Shown: positions 38,911 through 50,062 of the stretch, one piece after another
How the letters are laid out: every line of letters begins with the position of its first letter
Position numbering within the stretch: the stretch's first letter is position 1
Source of the DNA: Marinimicrobium alkaliphilum
GTDB taxonomy: Bacteria > Pseudomonadota > Gammaproteobacteria > Pseudomonadales > Cellvibrionaceae
NCBI RefSeq assembly: GCF_003259155.1
Contig: NZ_QGMQ01000012.1
Span: forward strand, 1-64,000
Direction of reading: 5' to 3'
DNA: 64,000 bases
Program-made: the position numbers and the translations under genes
The notes under the pieces: generated by a model
What the model was told of the DNA's origin: nothing
Database searches by the model: none
Seen by the model: the letters and a program-made list of their open reading frames with translations, nothing else

Positions 38911-40284
38911 TCACGCCGGGATTGTGTCCTGTTCGGCAATTTCGATCAGACGCTGGCGGTCGGCGACCTTCGGGTCCACTTTGAGGTAGATGCTGCCCTC
39001 GGACTCCACCACCAGTACATCCGCGACCCCCGGCTGTGCCTGTAAGGTCCCGGCCAGCTCGGCGCTTACCGGTCCCGCCAAAGGGATAATGACACTTGCC
39101 AGATAGCGCGGCGGACGCATGGGCAGCGCCAGCAACAACCACAGCAACACAGCGGCGGCGCACACGCCCAACACCCAACTCGGCCCCCCCCACTGCCAGA
39201 GTGCGCCACCCAAGGCACCACCGGCAAAGGCACCGAAAAATTGGCAGCTGGCATAAATGCTGGTGGCGGTCCCTTTACCCCCGGCAGGTGCGATTTTACT
39301 CACCATGGAGGGAAGGCTGGCCTCCAGCAGGTTGAACGCCATAAAAAACAGGAAGAATAACCCCAATGTCCAGGCCCGCTGCACCGGCGAAACCGCCATG
39401 ACCACCAACACGAACAACAACAGTGCAATCGCACCCAGAAAAACCGGCTTCATCTGCCGGCGGCGCTCGGCGATGATGATAAACGGCAGCATGGCCACAA
39501 AGGCACCAATCAGTAAGGGCAGGTAGACCGCCCAGTGCCAGTCCCGCGCGATGGCCAAATCCTCGGCCAACCAGGGCGGCAACACCAGGAACGCCGCCAT
39601 GAGCACCAGGTGCAGGACAAAGATACCCAGGTTCAGGCGCAGCAACTCGCGGTTGCGCACCACCTGACGCACCAGTGCGGGCACGGTACCCACATCCTGG
39701 CGCGGCGTCGGAGCGCGAGTCGCCGTGGGTACGATTTGCCACACGATGTAAATACCCACTAACCCCAGACCCGCCGTGAGCCAGAAGATGGCGGCCATTC
39801 CCCCCCAGGAAGCCAACAAAGGACCGAGCACCAGCGCGAGCGAAAAGGATGCACCGATAGAGGCACCAACGACAGCCATGGCCTTGGTGCGATTCTCCTC
39901 AGCGGTCAGGTCGGCCAGGAGAGCCATCACCGCACCGGCGATCGCCCCCCCGCCCTGCAGCAGCCGCCCGAGTATCAGGGTATAAGCATCCTCGGCCTGC
40001 GCCGCAACCACGCTGCCGATCGTAAACACTAACAAACCCGCAATGATCACCGGCTTGCGGCCGATACGGTCCGAGAGGATCCCAAAGGGGATCTGCAGCA
40101 AGCCCTGGCTGAAGCCGTAGGCCCCCAGGGCCAGGCCCAGCAACAGCGGACTGGCGTGAGCGTAATCGCTGCCGTACAGCGCCAGCACCGGCAATACCAT
40201 AAACAGCCCGAGCATGCGAAAGGCATACAGCAAGGCCAGAGACACCACAACACGGCGCTCGAAAGGGGCACTAGCAAATTGCAC
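38911..40284 (-). CDS. MFS transporter with a C-terminal HMA-like domain
   Basis: A 12-helix major facilitator transporter. The loop 2-3 motif is GILSDRIGRKP, a strong family signature. Substrate unknown; drug/proton antiport is likely by analogy. About 60 residues after the last helix form a small alpha/beta domain (AELAGTLQAQPGVADVLVVESEGSIYLKVDPKV) that resembles an HMA or ACT fold but has no CxxC metal site. The start is placed at GTG 40284; the frame runs further upstream to 40440 into uvrA. GGAG lies about 11 nt upstream. The ssb-MFS-uvrA order matches Pseudomonas. Confidence 0.85.
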   Translation of the reverse strand: MQFASAPFERRVVVSLALLYAFRMLGLFMVLPVLALYGSDYAHASPLLLGLALGAYGFSQGLLQIPFGILSDRIGRKPVIIAGLLVFTIGSVVAAQAEDAYTLILGRLLQGGGAIAGAVMALLADLTAEENRTKAMAVVGASIGASFSLALVLGPLLASWGGMAAIFWLTAGLGLVGIYIVWQIVPTATRAPTPRQDVGTVPALVRQVVRNRELLRLNLGIFVLHLVLMAAFLVLPPWLAEDLAIARDWHWAVYLPLLIGAFVAMLPFIIIAERRRQMKPVFLGAIALLLFVLVVMAVSPVQRAWTLGLFFLFFMAFNLLEASLPSMVSKIAPAGGKGTATSIYASCQFFGAFAGGALGGALWQWGGPSWVLGVCAAAVLLWLLLALPMRPPRYLASVIIPLAGPVSAELAGTLQAQPGVADVLVVESEGSIYLKVDPKVADRQRLIEIAEQDTIPA

Positions 40285-40373
40285 GGGCAGGATGGCTCCA
40301 GATCGATCGGTTAACAGAACAGGCGCGGATTCTATCACATCCTGCAGACACAACCTTAGCCGCTCGATTCGCG

Positions 40374-40379
40374 TATAAT
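40374..40379 (+). promoter_or_regulatory. -10 element of the uvrA promoter
   Basis: A perfect TATAAT lies 33 nt before the uvrA ATG. The -35 at the expected spacing is poor. No LexA box with CTGT-N8-ACAG is visible in the gap before uvrA, unlike E. coli. Confidence 0.45.
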
Positions 40380-40412
40380 GGCGGGTTTTGGTTTCGAGCA
40401 AGTGGAGAATGA

Positions 40413-43238
40413 ATGGACAAGATTCTGGTCCGGGGTGCACGCACCCACAACCTCAAAAATATTGACCTGACTATTCCCCGCGATCAATTGGTCGTGGTCA
40501 CCGGTCTGTCCGGTTCAGGTAAGTCCTCACTCGCCTTCGACACCCTCTACGCCGAGGGCCAGCGGCGCTATGTCGAATCCCTGTCCACCTACGCCCGGCA
40601 GTTTCTGTCGATGATGGACAAACCCGATGTCGACCATGTGGAGGGCCTCAGCCCGGCAATCTCCATTGAGCAGAAATCCACCTCGCACAACCCGCGCTCG
40701 ACCGTTGGCACCATCACCGAAATCTACGATTATCTGCGTCTTCTCTACGCACGAGTGGGCGAGCCGCGCTGTCCCCGCCACGGCGAGCCGCTCTCCGCCC
40801 AAACCATTTCGGAGATGGTCGATACCGTCCTCGCACTGCCGGAAGGCACCAAGCTGATGCTCATTGCGCCGGTCGTACGCGACCGCAAAGGTGAGCACTT
40901 ACATACCCTGGAACAGCTGAAACGCGACGGTTTTATCCGCGCCCGAATCGATGGGCTACTGGTCGATCTGGATGACGCCCCCAAGCTCGACAAGAAGAAA
41001 AAGCACACCATCGACGTAGTGGTGGATCGCTTTAAAGTCCGCGACGACCTGCAGGTACGCCTCGCGGAATCCTTCGAAACCGCCCTGAACCTCGCCGAGG
41101 GGCTCGCGGGCATCAGCTATATGGACGGCGAGGCCCCGGACCGGTTGTTCTCAGCCAAGCACGCCTGTCCGGTCTGCGATTACAGCCTGAGCGAACTGGA
41201 ACCACGGCTTTTCTCCTTCAACAACCCCGCTGGCGCCTGCCCCACCTGTGACGGGCTGGGCGTGAAACAATTTTTTGACGAAGCACGGGTGGTGCAGTTC
41301 CCCGAAGCGTCACTGGGAGAGGGTGCGATCCGAGGCTGGGATCGACGTAACATCTACTACTTCCACATGCTCGACTCCCTGGCTCAGCATTACGGCTTTG
41401 ACGTCGATACCCCCTGGGAGGCGTTGACTCCAAACCAGCGGCAGGTAATCCTGCACGGCTCCGGCGATGACGAAATCGACTTCAGCTATATTAACGAGCG
41501 CGGAGACCTTTACCGCCGACGCCACCGCTTCGAGGGCGTGATTCCCAATATGGAGCGCCGTTACCGGGATACCGAGTCGGCAAGCGTGCGCGAGGAGCTC
41601 TCCAAGTTTCTTGCCACCCAGCCCTGCCCTACCTGTGGCGGCGCACGCTTGCGGGAAGAGGCGCGCAATGTGTTTGTCGACGAGCGCCCGTTAAGCCAGA
41701 TTACCGACTTGCCCGTGGGCGAGGCCTATGACTACTACGACAGTCTGACGTTTACCGGCGCCAAAGCCGAAATCGCCGATAAAATCCTGAAAGAGCTGCG
41801 CGAGCGCCTGCAATTTTTGGTGGATGTCGGCCTGAACTACCTTACCCTGAGCCGCAGTGCAGACACACTGTCAGGCGGCGAGGCACAACGCATACGCCTG
41901 GCCAGCCAAATAGGCGCGGGCCTGGTGGGCGTGATGTACATCCTCGACGAACCGTCCATCGGCCTGCACCAGCGGGATAATGAGCGCTTACTGCGCACCC
42001 TGGTGCATTTGCGCGATCTGGGCAATACCGTGATTGTCGTCGAGCACGACGAAGATGCCATTCGCCAGGCAGACCACGTCATCGACATCGGCCCCGGCGC
42101 AGGCGTCCATGGCGGCGAGGTCATCGCCCAGGGCAGTGTCGAAGACATAATGGCCAGCGAACGCTCAATTACCGGACAGTACCTCAAGGGTACACGGGCC
42201 ATCGCTATCCCGAGCGAACGTCGCGCTTACGACCCCAGCCGGGTTCTGCACCTGAAAGGCGCCTCTGGCAACAACCTCCAGGGCGTCGACCTGGCGCTGC
42301 CAGTAGGGCTGATGACCTGTGTCACCGGGGTCTCCGGTTCAGGAAAATCCACCCTGATCAACAACACGCTGTACCCAATTGCCGCGACCGAACTCAACGG
42401 TGCCACAACGCTCAAAGCCGCGGCGTACGACCGCGTTGAAGGCATGGGACTGTTCGACAAGTGCGTCGACATTGATCAGAGCCCGATTGGCCGGACTCCG
42501 CGCTCTAACCCTGCGACCTATACAGGTATCTTTACCCCCATTCGCGAATTGTTCGCAGGCACACAGGAAGCCCGCTCTCGCGGCTATAAAACCGGTCGCT
42601 TCAGCTTCAACGTCAAAGGCGGCCGCTGCGAAGCGTGTCAGGGCGACGGCGTAACCAAAGTCGAAATGCATTTTTTGCCTGACGTCTACGTTCCTTGCGA
42701 CGTCTGCAAAGGCAAGCGCTACAACCGGGAAACGCTTGAAATCAAGTACAAAGGCAAGAATATCCACGAAGTGCTTGAACTCACCGTCGAAGACGCAAGA
42801 GAGTTCTTCGATGCGATCCCAGCCATTGCCAAACGCTTGCAGACCCTTATCGACGTGGGCCTCGCCTATATTCGCCTTGGCCAGGCCGCAACCACGCTCT
42901 CAGGCGGCGAGGCGCAGCGGGTTAAGCTCGCACGCGAGCTTTCCAAGCGCGATACCGGACAGACGCTGTATATTCTCGATGAGCCCACCACCGGCTTGCA
43001 CTTCTACGATATTGAGCAACTGCTGGTCGTGTTGCACCGCCTACGCGACCACGGCAATACCGTGGTTGTGATTGAGCACAATCTCGACGTCATCAAGACG
43101 GCGGATTGGGTTATCGATCTCGGGCCGGAGGGTGGCAGTGGCGGCGGACAGATCATCGCGACGGGCACGCCCGAAGCGGTAGCCCAACAATCGCAATCTC
43201 ACACCGGTCGGTTCCTTAAGTCGCTCCTTGAGCGCTAG
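40413..43238 (+). CDS. uvrA: Excinuclease ABC subunit A
   Basis: DNA damage-recognition ATPase of nucleotide excision repair; loads UvrB at lesions. Two ABC cassettes: Walker [10 protein letters not shown] near residue 31 and GVSGSGKST near 640, signature motifs [13 protein letters not shown] and [13 protein letters not shown]. Zinc modules are seen in [14 protein letters not shown]...CPTCDG and CEACQGDGV...CDVCKGK. 941 aa, as in E. coli. It ends at a bidirectional terminator shared with rplQ. Confidence 0.97.
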   Translation: MDKILVRGARTHNLKNIDLTIPRDQLVVVTGLSGSGKSSLAFDTLYAEGQRRYVESLSTYARQFLSMMDKPDVDHVEGLSPAISIEQKSTSHNPRSTVGTITEIYDYLRLLYARVGEPRCPRHGEPLSAQTISEMVDTVLALPEGTKLMLIAPVVRDRKGEHLHTLEQLKRDGFIRARIDGLLVDLDDAPKLDKKKKHTIDVVVDRFKVRDDLQVRLAESFETALNLAEGLAGISYMDGEAPDRLFSAKHACPVCDYSLSELEPRLFSFNNPAGACPTCDGLGVKQFFDEARVVQFPEASLGEGAIRGWDRRNIYYFHMLDSLAQHYGFDVDTPWEALTPNQRQVILHGSGDDEIDFSYINERGDLYRRRHRFEGVIPNMERRYRDTESASVREELSKFLATQPCPTCGGARLREEARNVFVDERPLSQITDLPVGEAYDYYDSLTFTGAKAEIADKILKELRERLQFLVDVGLNYLTLSRSADTLSGGEAQRIRLASQIGAGLVGVMYILDEPSIGLHQRDNERLLRTLVHLRDLGNTVIVVEHDEDAIRQADHVIDIGPGAGVHGGEVIAQGSVEDIMASERSITGQYLKGTRAIAIPSERRAYDPSRVLHLKGASGNNLQGVDLALPVGLMTCVTGVSGSGKSTLINNTLYPIAATELNGATTLKAAAYDRVEGMGLFDKCVDIDQSPIGRTPRSNPATYTGIFTPIRELFAGTQEARSRGYKTGRFSFNVKGGRCEACQGDGVTKVEMHFLPDVYVPCDVCKGKRYNRETLEIKYKGKNIHEVLELTVEDAREFFDAIPAIAKRLQTLIDVGLAYIRLGQAATTLSGGEAQRVKLARELSKRDTGQTLYILDEPTTGLHFYDIEQLLVVLHRLRDHGNTVVVIEHNLDVIKTADWVIDLGPEGGSGGGQIIATGTPEAVAQQSQSHTGRFLKSLLER

Positions 43239-43280
43239 GCTGGCCAGCCAACGCCCGAAGGCACCCAAACTACGGACATA

Positions 43281-43308
43281 AAAAAACCAGGCCGAGGCCT
43301 GGTTTTTT
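43281..43308. terminator. Bidirectional terminator of uvrA and rplQ
   Basis: AAAAAACCAGGCC and GGCCTGGTTTTTT form a perfect inverted repeat with an A-tract on one side and a T-tract on the other. It sits between the convergent uvrA and rplQ stops. Confidence 0.9.
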
Positions 43309-43324
43309 ACGGATGCCGCTCAAC

Positions 43325-43729
43325 TTACTCGTCGTCAGTCTCGACGACGGCTTCAGCTTCTACTTCCGGAATCGGACGGTCCACCAGCTCAACATAGGCC
43401 ATCGGGGCCTTGTCGCCAGCACGGAAACCGCACTTCATGATACGAATATAACCACCCGGACGCTCTTGATAGCGCGGACCCAGTTCGGCAAACAGCTTAC
43501 CAACCGCTTCTTTACTGCGCAGGCGATCGAACGCCAGACGACGGTTAGCTACGCTATCTTTCTTGGCCAAAGTGATCAGAGGCTCCGCAACGCGGCGCAG
43601 CTCTTTAGCCTTGGGCAAGGTGGTTTTAATCAGCTCATGCTCAACCAGAGACGCAGTCATGTTGCGAAACATGGCTTTGCGATGAGAAGCATTACGATTC
43701 AGTTGACGGCCACTATGACGATGACGCAT
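43325..43729 (-). CDS. rplQ: 50S ribosomal protein L17
   Basis: Large-subunit protein at the exit tunnel. Begins [20 protein letters not shown], the family signature, and has an acidic C-terminal tail ([12 protein letters not shown]). 134 aa. Last gene of the alpha operon; preceded by GGGAGGAG-type ribosome-site sequence and followed by a strong terminator. Confidence 0.97.
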   Translation of the reverse strand: MRHRHSGRQLNRNASHRKAMFRNMTASLVEHELIKTTLPKAKELRRVAEPLITLAKKDSVANRRLAFDRLRSKEAVGKLFAELGPRYQERPGGYIRIMKCGFRAGDKAPMAYVELVDRPIPEVEAEAVVETDDE

Positions 43730-43814
43730 GACGCTAAACCCTTCACAAACGATCGCTTCACAGCGATCTCGTTAACCGGGAGGAGCCGAAGCACCCACCG
43801 GCGAAAAATAATGA

Positions 43815-44810
43815 TTAGTCTTCGTTTTTCAAGCTGGCCGGTGGCCAGTTTTCCAAACGCATACCCAAGGACAAACCACGCGAAGCCAAAACATCCTTAA
43901 TCTCGGTAAGAGATTTCTTACCCAGGTTCGGCGTCTTCAGCAGCTCTACTTCTGTACGCTGAATCAAATCACCGATGTAATAGATGTTCTCTGCCTTCAG
44001 GCAGTTAGCCGAGCGCACGGTCAGCTCCAAGTCATCGACCGGACGCAAGAGGATAGGATCGATAGCTTCTTCCTTCTCCTCCGGCGTGTCCTGACTCTCG
44101 CTTTCCAGATCCACAAACACCGCCAGCTGCTGCTGAAGGATAGTGGCGGCTCGACGAATGGCCTCTTCCGGATCAATGGTACCGTTGGTTTCCAGGTCCA
44201 GAATCAGTTTGTCCAGGTCAGTACGCTGCTCAACACGGGCGCTTTCGACGCTGTATGCCAGACGACGTACCGGACTGTAAGACGCATCCAGCTGCAGGCG
44301 ACCGATTGCACGACTTTCGTCTTCTTCATGACGACGGGCATCAGCTGGCTGATAACCACGACCGCGGGTGATGGTAAGACGCATGTTCAGTTGCGTATCC
44401 GCAGTGATATTGGCGATCACCAACTCCGGGTTTTTGATCTCGATGTCGTGATCAACCTGGATATCACCGGCAGTAACAACACCTGGGCCCTTTTTGCTCA
44501 GGGTCAGGACCGCCTGATCTTTACCGTGCATTACGACAGCGACGTTCTTCAGGTTGAGCAGGATTTCGATAACGTCTTCCTGTACACCCTCAATGTCGCT
44601 GTACTCGTGCAAAACACCTTCGATTTCAGCTTCGGTAATGGCAGCCCCGGCCATGGAAGACAGCAAAATGCGGCGCAGCGCATTGCCGAGAGTGTGTCCG
44701 AAGCCGCGCTCCAGAGGCTCAAGTACGACCCGCGCGCGGGTCTCACTCAGCTCTGTCACGTCGATATGACGCGGAGTCAAAAATTCGTTTACTGCAGTCT
44801 GCATAGCCAC
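43815..44810 (-). CDS. rpoA: RNA polymerase alpha subunit
   Basis: Dimer scaffold of RNA polymerase. The N-terminal domain (about 1-235) holds [15 protein letters not shown], needed for dimerisation. The C-terminal domain (about 250-320) holds [22 protein letters not shown] and [14 protein letters not shown], the surface that contacts UP elements and activators. 331 aa. Lies between rpsD and rplQ in the usual alpha-operon order. Confidence 0.98.
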   Translation of the reverse strand: MAMQTAVNEFLTPRHIDVTELSETRARVVLEPLERGFGHTLGNALRRILLSSMAGAAITEAEIEGVLHEYSDIEGVQEDVIEILLNLKNVAVVMHGKDQAVLTLSKKGPGVVTAGDIQVDHDIEIKNPELVIANITADTQLNMRLTITRGRGYQPADARRHEEDESRAIGRLQLDASYSPVRRLAYSVESARVEQRTDLDKLILDLETNGTIDPEEAIRRAATILQQQLAVFVDLESESQDTPEEKEEAIDPILLRPVDDLELTVRSANCLKAENIYYIGDLIQRTEVELLKTPNLGKKSLTEIKDVLASRGLSLGMRLENWPPASLKNED

Positions 44811-44831
44811 ACCTGTTAGCGGTTAGTCCCT

Positions 44832-45452
44832 TTACTTGGAGTAAAGCTCGACGATGAGGTTTTCGTTGATGTCGGAAGACAGGTCGCCACGATCCGGAAC
44901 GCGCTTGAAAACGCCTTCTTTCTTATCGCCACTCACATCTACCCACTCAACGTCGCTGCGCTGGCCAGCAAGCGTCAGTGCGTTTTGAATACGCAGCTGA
45001 TTGCGAGCCTTTTCACGAATTCCTACCACGTCACCCTCGGCCACCTGATAAGAGGCCACATTGACGGTTTTACCGTTAACGGTGATTGCCTTATGCGATA
45101 CCAGCTGACGCGATTCAGCGCGTGTGGCGCCGAAACCCATGCGATAAACCACGTTGTCCAGACGGCACTCAAGCAACTTCAACAGGTTTTCACCGGTCGA
45201 GCCCTTACGTCGAGCTGCTTCTTTGTAGTAACCGCGGAATTGTTTCTCAAGCACACCGTACATACGACGCACTTTTTGCTTTTCACGCAGCTGAACACCA
45301 TAGTCAGACAGACGACCGCGACGCTGACCATGCTGGCCGGGGGCGGTTTCTGCTTTACACTTGGAATCCAGAGCGCGAGCGCCGCTCTTCAGGAACAGAT
45401 CTGTTCCTTCGCGACGCGACAGTTTACAAGTCGGTCCAATATAACGAGCCAT
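44832..45452 (-). CDS. rpsD: 30S ribosomal protein S4
   Basis: Primary 16S-binding assembly protein and, in E. coli, translational repressor of the alpha operon. Starts [21 protein letters not shown]; the S4 RNA-binding domain ([31 protein letters not shown]) lies near 95-125. 206 aa, without the zinc-finger of the alternative form. Confidence 0.98.
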   Translation of the reverse strand: MARYIGPTCKLSRREGTDLFLKSGARALDSKCKAETAPGQHGQRRGRLSDYGVQLREKQKVRRMYGVLEKQFRGYYKEAARRKGSTGENLLKLLECRLDNVVYRMGFGATRAESRQLVSHKAITVNGKTVNVASYQVAEGDVVGIREKARNQLRIQNALTLAGQRSDVEWVDVSGDKKEGVFKRVPDRGDLSSDINENLIVELYSK

Positions 45453-45464
45453 AATCTTTTCCCC

Positions 45465-45860
45465 TTACACGCGACGTTTCTTCGGTGGACGACAGCCGTT
45501 ATGAGGAATCGGCGTAACATCAGTAATGTTGGTGACTTTGAAGCCAACATTGTTCAGGGCGCGAACAGCTGATTCACGACCCGGGCCAGGACCTTTGACT
45601 TCTACGTCAATGTTCTTAAGGCCATACTCTTTAGCCGCCTCACCGGCACGCTCTGCTGCTACCTGCGCAGCAAAAGGGGTGCTCTTGCGAGAACCGCGAA
45701 AACCGGAGCCACCTGAGGTAGCCCAAGTCAGGGTATTACCCTGGCGGTCTGTAATTGTGACAATTGTGTTGTTAAAAGACGCGTGTACATGGGCTACCCC
45801 ATCAACGACTGTCTTTTTAACTTTTTTCTTTGCTGCGGTTTTATTACCTGGCTTAGCCAT
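45465..45860 (-). CDS. rpsK: 30S ribosomal protein S11
   Basis: Small-subunit platform protein near the E site. Family core [19 protein letters not shown] and [23 protein letters not shown]-terminus [14 protein letters not shown]. 131 aa. The basic N-terminal stretch ([15 protein letters not shown]) is a few residues longer than that of E. coli. Confidence 0.98.
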   Translation of the reverse strand: MAKPGNKTAAKKKVKKTVVDGVAHVHASFNNTIVTITDRQGNTLTWATSGGSGFRGSRKSTPFAAQVAAERAGEAAKEYGLKNIDVEVKGPGPGRESAVRALNNVGFKVTNITDVTPIPHNGCRPPKKRRV

Positions 45861-45918
45861 AGCAATTCTTCCTAACCTGTTGTTACCGTACTTTGAATGA
45901 CAAACGCGAGCGACTCAC

Positions 45919-46275
45919 TTACTTACGAATCGGCTTGCGAGGACCTTTGCGTGTACGAGCGTTGGTTTTGGTGCGCTGACCACGCAGGGGCAAACTGCGA
46001 CGGTGGCGTAAACCACGGAAGCAGCCCAGGTCCATCAGGCGTTTGATATTCATTGAGATAACACGGCGCAGATCACCTTCAACAGTGAACTTCGCGACCT
46101 CATTGCGGATCTTATCAATCTCTTCCTCGGACAGACTGCCCATTTTCACGTCTTCAGCGATACCAACATTAGCCAGAATCTGTTTGGCTGATGTACGGCC
46201 GACACCGTAAACGTATGTCAGAGAGATAACCGCGTGCTTGTTATCTGGTATGTTTACACCAGCAATACGGGCCAT
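45919..46275 (-). CDS. rpsM: 30S ribosomal protein S13
   Basis: Head protein that bridges to the 50S subunit. Begins [26 protein letters not shown] and ends with the basic tail [18 protein letters not shown]. 118 aa. First gene of the alpha operon, about 70 nt after a promoter with a GC-rich discriminator. In E. coli the start region is where S4 binds to repress; no clear pseudoknot was recognised here. Confidence 0.97.
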   Translation of the reverse strand: MARIAGVNIPDNKHAVISLTYVYGVGRTSAKQILANVGIAEDVKMGSLSEEEIDKIRNEVAKFTVEGDLRRVISMNIKRLMDLGCFRGLRHRRSLPLRGQRTKTNARTRKGPRKPIRK

Positions 46276-46352
46276 TCAAAATACTCCAGTAACACAATAA
46301 GTTGCAGCGTTGACGGCAAATTTAGCCACCCCAACACCGTAAAAGGCGCGCA

Positions 46353-46381
46353 AGGATAGCGGACAACTCACCAAAATGCAA
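46353..46381 (-). promoter_or_regulatory. Alpha-operon promoter (rpsM)
   Basis: On the minus strand -35 TTGCAT (46381-46376), 17-bp spacer and -10 TATCCT (46358-46353), followed by a discriminator TTGCGCGCC like the rRNA-type promoters at the left edge. Predicted leader about 70 nt before rpsM. Confidence 0.55.
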
Positions 46382-46385
46382 TAGC

Positions 46386-46403
46386 CGGGCGATTTCTCGC
46401 CCG
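46386..46403 (-). other. Hairpin between rpmJ and rpsM
   Basis: A perfect 7-bp stem CGGGCGA/TCGCCCG with a GAAA loop on the minus strand, lying between the spc and alpha operons just upstream of the rpsM promoter. Only a weak T-rich stretch follows, so termination would be inefficient at best. Confidence 0.45.
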
Positions 46404-46483
46404 ACGACAGTCAACGCCCCCAGTTGTTCTTCGTTCTACGTCGGTAAGCCGAACTTGAGGCCACCTAATAGTCTGAAGAACTA

Positions 46484-46600
46484 TTAGCCTTGACGCTGCT
46501 TGTGACGCGGCTCGGCGCTGCAGATAACCCGCAGAACACCATTGCGACGCACCATTTTGCAGTTGCGGCAAATCTTTTTAACAGAAGCACGAACTTTCAT
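46484..46600 (-). CDS. rpmJ: 50S ribosomal protein L36
   Basis: A 38-aa zinc-ribbon ribosomal protein. It begins [19 protein letters not shown] and ends EPRHKQRQG. The zinc ligands C11, C14, C27 and H33 are all present, so this is the zinc-binding (C+) form. It follows secY by 27 nt as the last gene of the spc operon. About 208 nt then separate it from rpsM and hold the alpha-operon promoter. Confidence 0.95.
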   Translation of the reverse strand: MKVRASVKKICRNCKMVRRNGVLRVICSAEPRHKQRQG

Positions 46601-46627
46601 GATCTAACCCCAAATTTCTCTACAGGC

Positions 46628-47971
46628 TCAGCGCGCGTTGCCGCTGCCGAAGCCCTGCAAGTTTGATTTCTTCATCAGTGACTCATACTGATGGGACATC
46701 AGGTGAGCCTGAACCTGTGACATAAAGTCCATAACCACCACTACCACGATCAGCAGCGACGTACCGCCCAGATAGAACGGAACGTTGGCGGCGACCACCA
46801 GGAATTGGGGCATCAGACAAACCACCGACATATAAATAGCACCCACCACTGTCAACTTGGTCAGGACACTATCAATATACTTCGCCGACTGCTCGCCCGG
46901 GCGGATGCCAGGGATATAAGCACCGGATTTTTTCAGGTTATCTGCTACTTCTTTCGGGTTAAACATCAACGCCGTGTAGAAGAAGCAAAAGAACGAAATC
47001 AGGCCGGCAAACAGAATCACGTTCAACGGCTGACCTGGGCCAATCGCCAACGCGAGCTCCTGCAAGAAGTTACTCCACATGCCTTCACCGCCCTGACCAA
47101 ACCATTGGGCGATAGACGCGGGGAAAAGCAGAATACTGCTGGCAAAAATCGCCGGAATAACGCCTGCCATATTGATCTTCAACGGCAAGTGGCTGGTCTG
47201 CGCGCTGTAACCGTGACGGCCTTGCTGACGCTTGGCATAGTTCACAGTGATGCGACGCTGAGCACGCTCGATACGCACCACGACCCAAACAACCCCGAGT
47301 GCGATCACACCAATCACCAGCAGAGCCAGAATATGCAGATCACCTTGACGCGAACTCTCTGCTGCCTGGCCAATAGCCCCGGGGAAACCCGCGACAATAC
47401 CTGCAAAGATCAGCATTGAGATACCGTTGCCGATACCGCGCTCAGTCACCTGTTCACCCAGCCACATCATAAAGACGGCACCGGTTACCAGCGAAATTAC
47501 CGCAATAAAGAAGAAGCTAAGACCGGCTTCGCCGCCATAGGCAAACCCGGAGAAGCTGACTGCCATTGCCATCGCCTGAACAGTGGCCAGAAACACCGTG
47601 CCGTAGCGGGTGTACTGGTTGATCTTGCGCCGACCGGCATCGCCTTCTTTCTTGAGCTGTTCCAGCGAGGGCGTCACGGCGGTCATCAACTGCATAATAA
47701 TAGAGGCAGAGATGTACGGCATGATGCCCAGTGCCAGGATGCTCATCCGCTCCAGCGCGCCACCCGAGAACATGTTAAACAGGCCCAGGATAGTATCCTG
47801 ATTCTGGTTGAACAGGTTGGCGACCCGCTCCGGATCCAATCCAGGAACAGGAATATGCGTACCGATCCGGTAAACCACAATCGCCAACAGCAAAAAGCGC
47901 AGGCGAGCCCAAAGCTCGCCTAACCCTTTCTGATTCGCTAACGGTATATTGCCGGGAGTTGCCATTGGCAC
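46628..47971 (-). CDS. secY: Protein translocase subunit SecY
   Basis: Channel subunit of the SecYEG translocon for export and membrane insertion. Ten transmembrane segments over 447 aa; family motifs are [10 protein letters not shown] near the first helix, the plug region [25 protein letters not shown], and the cytoplasmic loop containing [23 protein letters not shown]. Sits between rplO and rpmJ in the usual spc order. Confidence 0.98.
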   Translation of the reverse strand: MPMATPGNIPLANQKGLGELWARLRFLLLAIVVYRIGTHIPVPGLDPERVANLFNQNQDTILGLFNMFSGGALERMSILALGIMPYISASIIMQLMTAVTPSLEQLKKEGDAGRRKINQYTRYGTVFLATVQAMAMAVSFSGFAYGGEAGLSFFFIAVISLVTGAVFMMWLGEQVTERGIGNGISMLIFAGIVAGFPGAIGQAAESSRQGDLHILALLVIGVIALGVVWVVVRIERAQRRITVNYAKRQQGRHGYSAQTSHLPLKINMAGVIPAIFASSILLFPASIAQWFGQGGEGMWSNFLQELALAIGPGQPLNVILFAGLISFFCFFYTALMFNPKEVADNLKKSGAYIPGIRPGEQSAKYIDSVLTKLTVVGAIYMSVVCLMPQFLVVAANVPFYLGGTSLLIVVVVVMDFMSQVQAHLMSHQYESLMKKSNLQGFGSGNAR

Positions 47972-47976
47972 CTCTT

Positions 47977-48411
47977 TTATTCTTCGACTTTTCCGCCCGC
48001 CGCTTCAATAGCAGCCTTGGCACCTTTAGTTACCGCCAAACCGCGGACAGTAACAGCCTTCTTGAGCTCGCCGGAAGCGAAAATCTTGGCTCGCTTGATG
48101 ACAGAGCCGAGCACGTCGGCTTGCTTCAAGGTTTCCAGATCAATCACTTCACCTTCCACCTTGTTCAGCTCACTCAGACGTACCTGGGCGCTAACACGAC
48201 CGATACGAGAGGTGAAGCCGTACTTGGGCAGACGTTTCTGCAGCGGCATCTGACCGCCTTCAAAACCCGGCTTAACGGTACCGCCTGAGCGGGCTTTCAA
48301 ACCTTTGTGGCCGCGACCTGCGGTTTTACCCAGGCCACTACCAATACCACGGCCGACGCGCTTTTTACTGTGCGTGCTGCCGGGAGCGGGACTCAGCGTA
48401 TTAAGACGCAT
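47977..48411 (-). CDS. rplO: 50S ribosomal protein L15
   Basis: Late-assembly 50S protein. Glycine- and basic-rich N-terminus ([22 protein letters not shown]) and a globular C-terminal domain with [21 protein letters not shown]. 144 aa. Only 1 nt separates it from rpmD and 5 nt from secY, indicating tight coupling. Confidence 0.97.
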   Translation of the reverse strand: MRLNTLSPAPGSTHSKKRVGRGIGSGLGKTAGRGHKGLKARSGGTVKPGFEGGQMPLQKRLPKYGFTSRIGRVSAQVRLSELNKVEGEVIDLETLKQADVLGSVIKRAKIFASGELKKAVTVRGLAVTKGAKAAIEAAGGKVEE

Positions 48412-48412
48412 C

Positions 48413-48598
48413 TTACTCTCCCTCTACCTTAACCAGATAGTTCACTTTGTTAATCATGCCACGTACTGAGGGGGTGTCTTCCACCTCGACAGTGTGACCG
48501 ATACGGCGCAGGCCCAAACCAGCTACGCTAGCCTTGTGACTCTGCAGTCGGCCGGCAGTGCTCTTGACCTGAGTCACTTTGATCATCTTCTTCGCCAT
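48413..48598 (-). CDS. rpmD: 50S ribosomal protein L30
   Basis: Small 61-aa 50S protein, starting [18 protein letters not shown] and containing the family core [32 protein letters not shown]. Between rpsE and rplO as usual. Confidence 0.96.
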   Translation of the reverse strand: MAKKMIKVTQVKSTAGRLQSHKASVAGLGLRRIGHTVEVEDTPSVRGMINKVNYLVKVEGE

Positions 48599-48635
48599 GG
48601 TCGTATTCCGCTATCTAGTAATTGGCCAGAGCCAA

Positions 48636-49145
48636 TTAATTCAGAATGTCTTCTACACTTTTACCGCGCTTGGCAGCAACAGACTCCGGAGAGGTCATTG
48701 TCTGCAAGGCTTTAAAAGTGGCTCGAACAACGTTAACCGGGTTGGTGGAGCCATAGCACTTGGCCAACACGTTCTGAACGCCGGCAATCTCCAGCACTGA
48801 ACGCATTGCACCACCCGCGATAACACCGGTACCGTCAGAAGCCGGCTGCATGTATACCTTAGAGGCGCCGTGGCTACCTTTTGTCGGATACTGAATGGTG
48901 TCACCATTAAGCTCTACGTCGATCATGTTACGACGGGCCGCTTCCATAGCTTTCTGAATCGCCAGAGGTACTTCACGTGCCTTACCGCGACCGAAGCCTA
49001 CCTTACCATTACCATCGCCAACTACAGTCAGCGCAGTGAAGGCAAAGATACGACCACCCTTAACAGTCTTGGCAACACGGTTAACCTGAACCAGCTTTTC
49101 CTGGAGGCCCTCGTTATTGCCGTCATCTTTCTTAGTGTAAGCCAT
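48636..49145 (-). CDS. rpsE: 30S ribosomal protein S5
   Basis: Small-subunit protein at the mRNA entry channel, involved in decoding fidelity. The double-stranded RNA-binding region is [43 protein letters not shown], and the C-terminal domain has [23 protein letters not shown]. 169 aa. Confidence 0.98.
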   Translation of the reverse strand: MAYTKKDDGNNEGLQEKLVQVNRVAKTVKGGRIFAFTALTVVGDGNGKVGFGRGKAREVPLAIQKAMEAARRNMIDVELNGDTIQYPTKGSHGASKVYMQPASDGTGVIAGGAMRSVLEIAGVQNVLAKCYGSTNPVNVVRATFKALQTMTSPESVAAKRGKSVEDILN

Positions 49146-49155
49146 ATCTCAACCC

Positions 49156-49506
49156 TTAGAATTCCAAACCAGCTTCACGCGCGGCGTCGGCCAGAGCCTT
49201 AACACGACCGTGGTAGCGGAAACCACTACGGTCAAAGGCAACCTGGGTTACACCAGCTGCTTTCGCGCGCTCGGCGATCAGCGTACCGACCGACTTGGCT
49301 GCGTCAACATTACCGGTTTTACCACCACGCAGATCTTTATCGAGAGTCGACGCACTCGCAAGCACCTTGGCGCCATCTTCGGCAATAATCTGGGCGTAAA
49401 TGTGGCGCGGGGTACGGTGTACCGCCAGACGCTTGACGCTCAGTTCACGAATCTTGGCACGGGCACGGCGCGCACGGCGAAGACGAGATAACTTCTTATC
49501 GCTCAT
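49156..49506 (-). CDS. rplR: 50S ribosomal protein L18
   Basis: 5S rRNA-binding protein. Basic N-terminus ([17 protein letters not shown]), then [29 protein letters not shown] and the C-terminal [26 protein letters not shown]. 116 aa, the normal length. Confidence 0.98.
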   Translation of the reverse strand: MSDKKLSRLRRARRARAKIRELSVKRLAVHRTPRHIYAQIIAEDGAKVLASASTLDKDLRGGKTGNVDAAKSVGTLIAERAKAAGVTQVAFDRSGFRYHGRVKALADAAREAGLEF

Positions 49507-49516
49507 AACCTAGCCC

Positions 49517-50050
49517 TTACTTTTTCTTGGCTTCTTTACGATGTACTCGCTCATCGGCATACCGGATACCTTTGCCTTTATAGGGCTCTGGTTCGCGGAA
49601 CGCGCGGATTTCCGCGGCTACCTGGCCGAGCTGCTGCTTATCAGCGCTCTTAAGTACAAGTTCAGTCTGACTGGTGGTCTCGGCAGTTACACCTTCGGGC
49701 AACGTATAGTTGACCGGGTGAGACAGACCCACAGACAGGTTTACAGTTTTGCCCTCGACTTTCACACGATAACCAACGCCGACCAACTGCAGCTTCTTCT
49801 CGAAGCCCTTCTCGACGCCGTTTACCATGTTACTGACCAGAGCACGTGTGGTGCCCGCCAGTGCGCGGGTCTGCTTGGCACTGTTACGCGTGTTAAAGCT
49901 CAGAACACTATCATTCTGGACAACTTCAACATCAGCGTGAATCTGCAGTGCCAACGTACCTTTGCCGCCTTTAACGCTCAGTTCCTGACCCTTGAGGGTA
50001 ACAGTCACCGCGGCAGGTACTTCAACCGGACTATTTGCAACTCGTGACAT
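49517..50050 (-). CDS. rplF: 50S ribosomal protein L6
   Basis: Two-domain 50S protein near the factor-binding site. N-terminal VTLKGQELSVKGGKGTLAL and C-terminal KQQLGQVAAEIRAFREPEPYKGKGIRYADE, the L6 signature. 177 aa. Confidence 0.98.
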   Translation of the reverse strand: MSRVANSPVEVPAAVTVTLKGQELSVKGGKGTLALQIHADVEVVQNDSVLSFNTRNSAKQTRALAGTTRALVSNMVNGVEKGFEKKLQLVGVGYRVKVEGKTVNLSVGLSHPVNYTLPEGVTAETTSQTELVLKSADKQQLGQVAAEIRAFREPEPYKGKGIRYADERVHRKEAKKK

Positions 50051-50062
50051 GACGACTTCCCG

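Noticed and set aside
40285-40412. LexA box in front of uvrA
   Set aside because: No CTGT-N8-ACAG or near match in this gap.
40285-40440. Upstream extension of the MFS gene into uvrA
   Set aside because: The extra 52 codons are not transporter-like and would overlap the start of uvrA on the other strand.
46386-46403. Hairpin as a strong spc-operon terminator
   Set aside because: Only weak T content follows (GCTATTGCATTTTGG), so efficient intrinsic termination is not supported.
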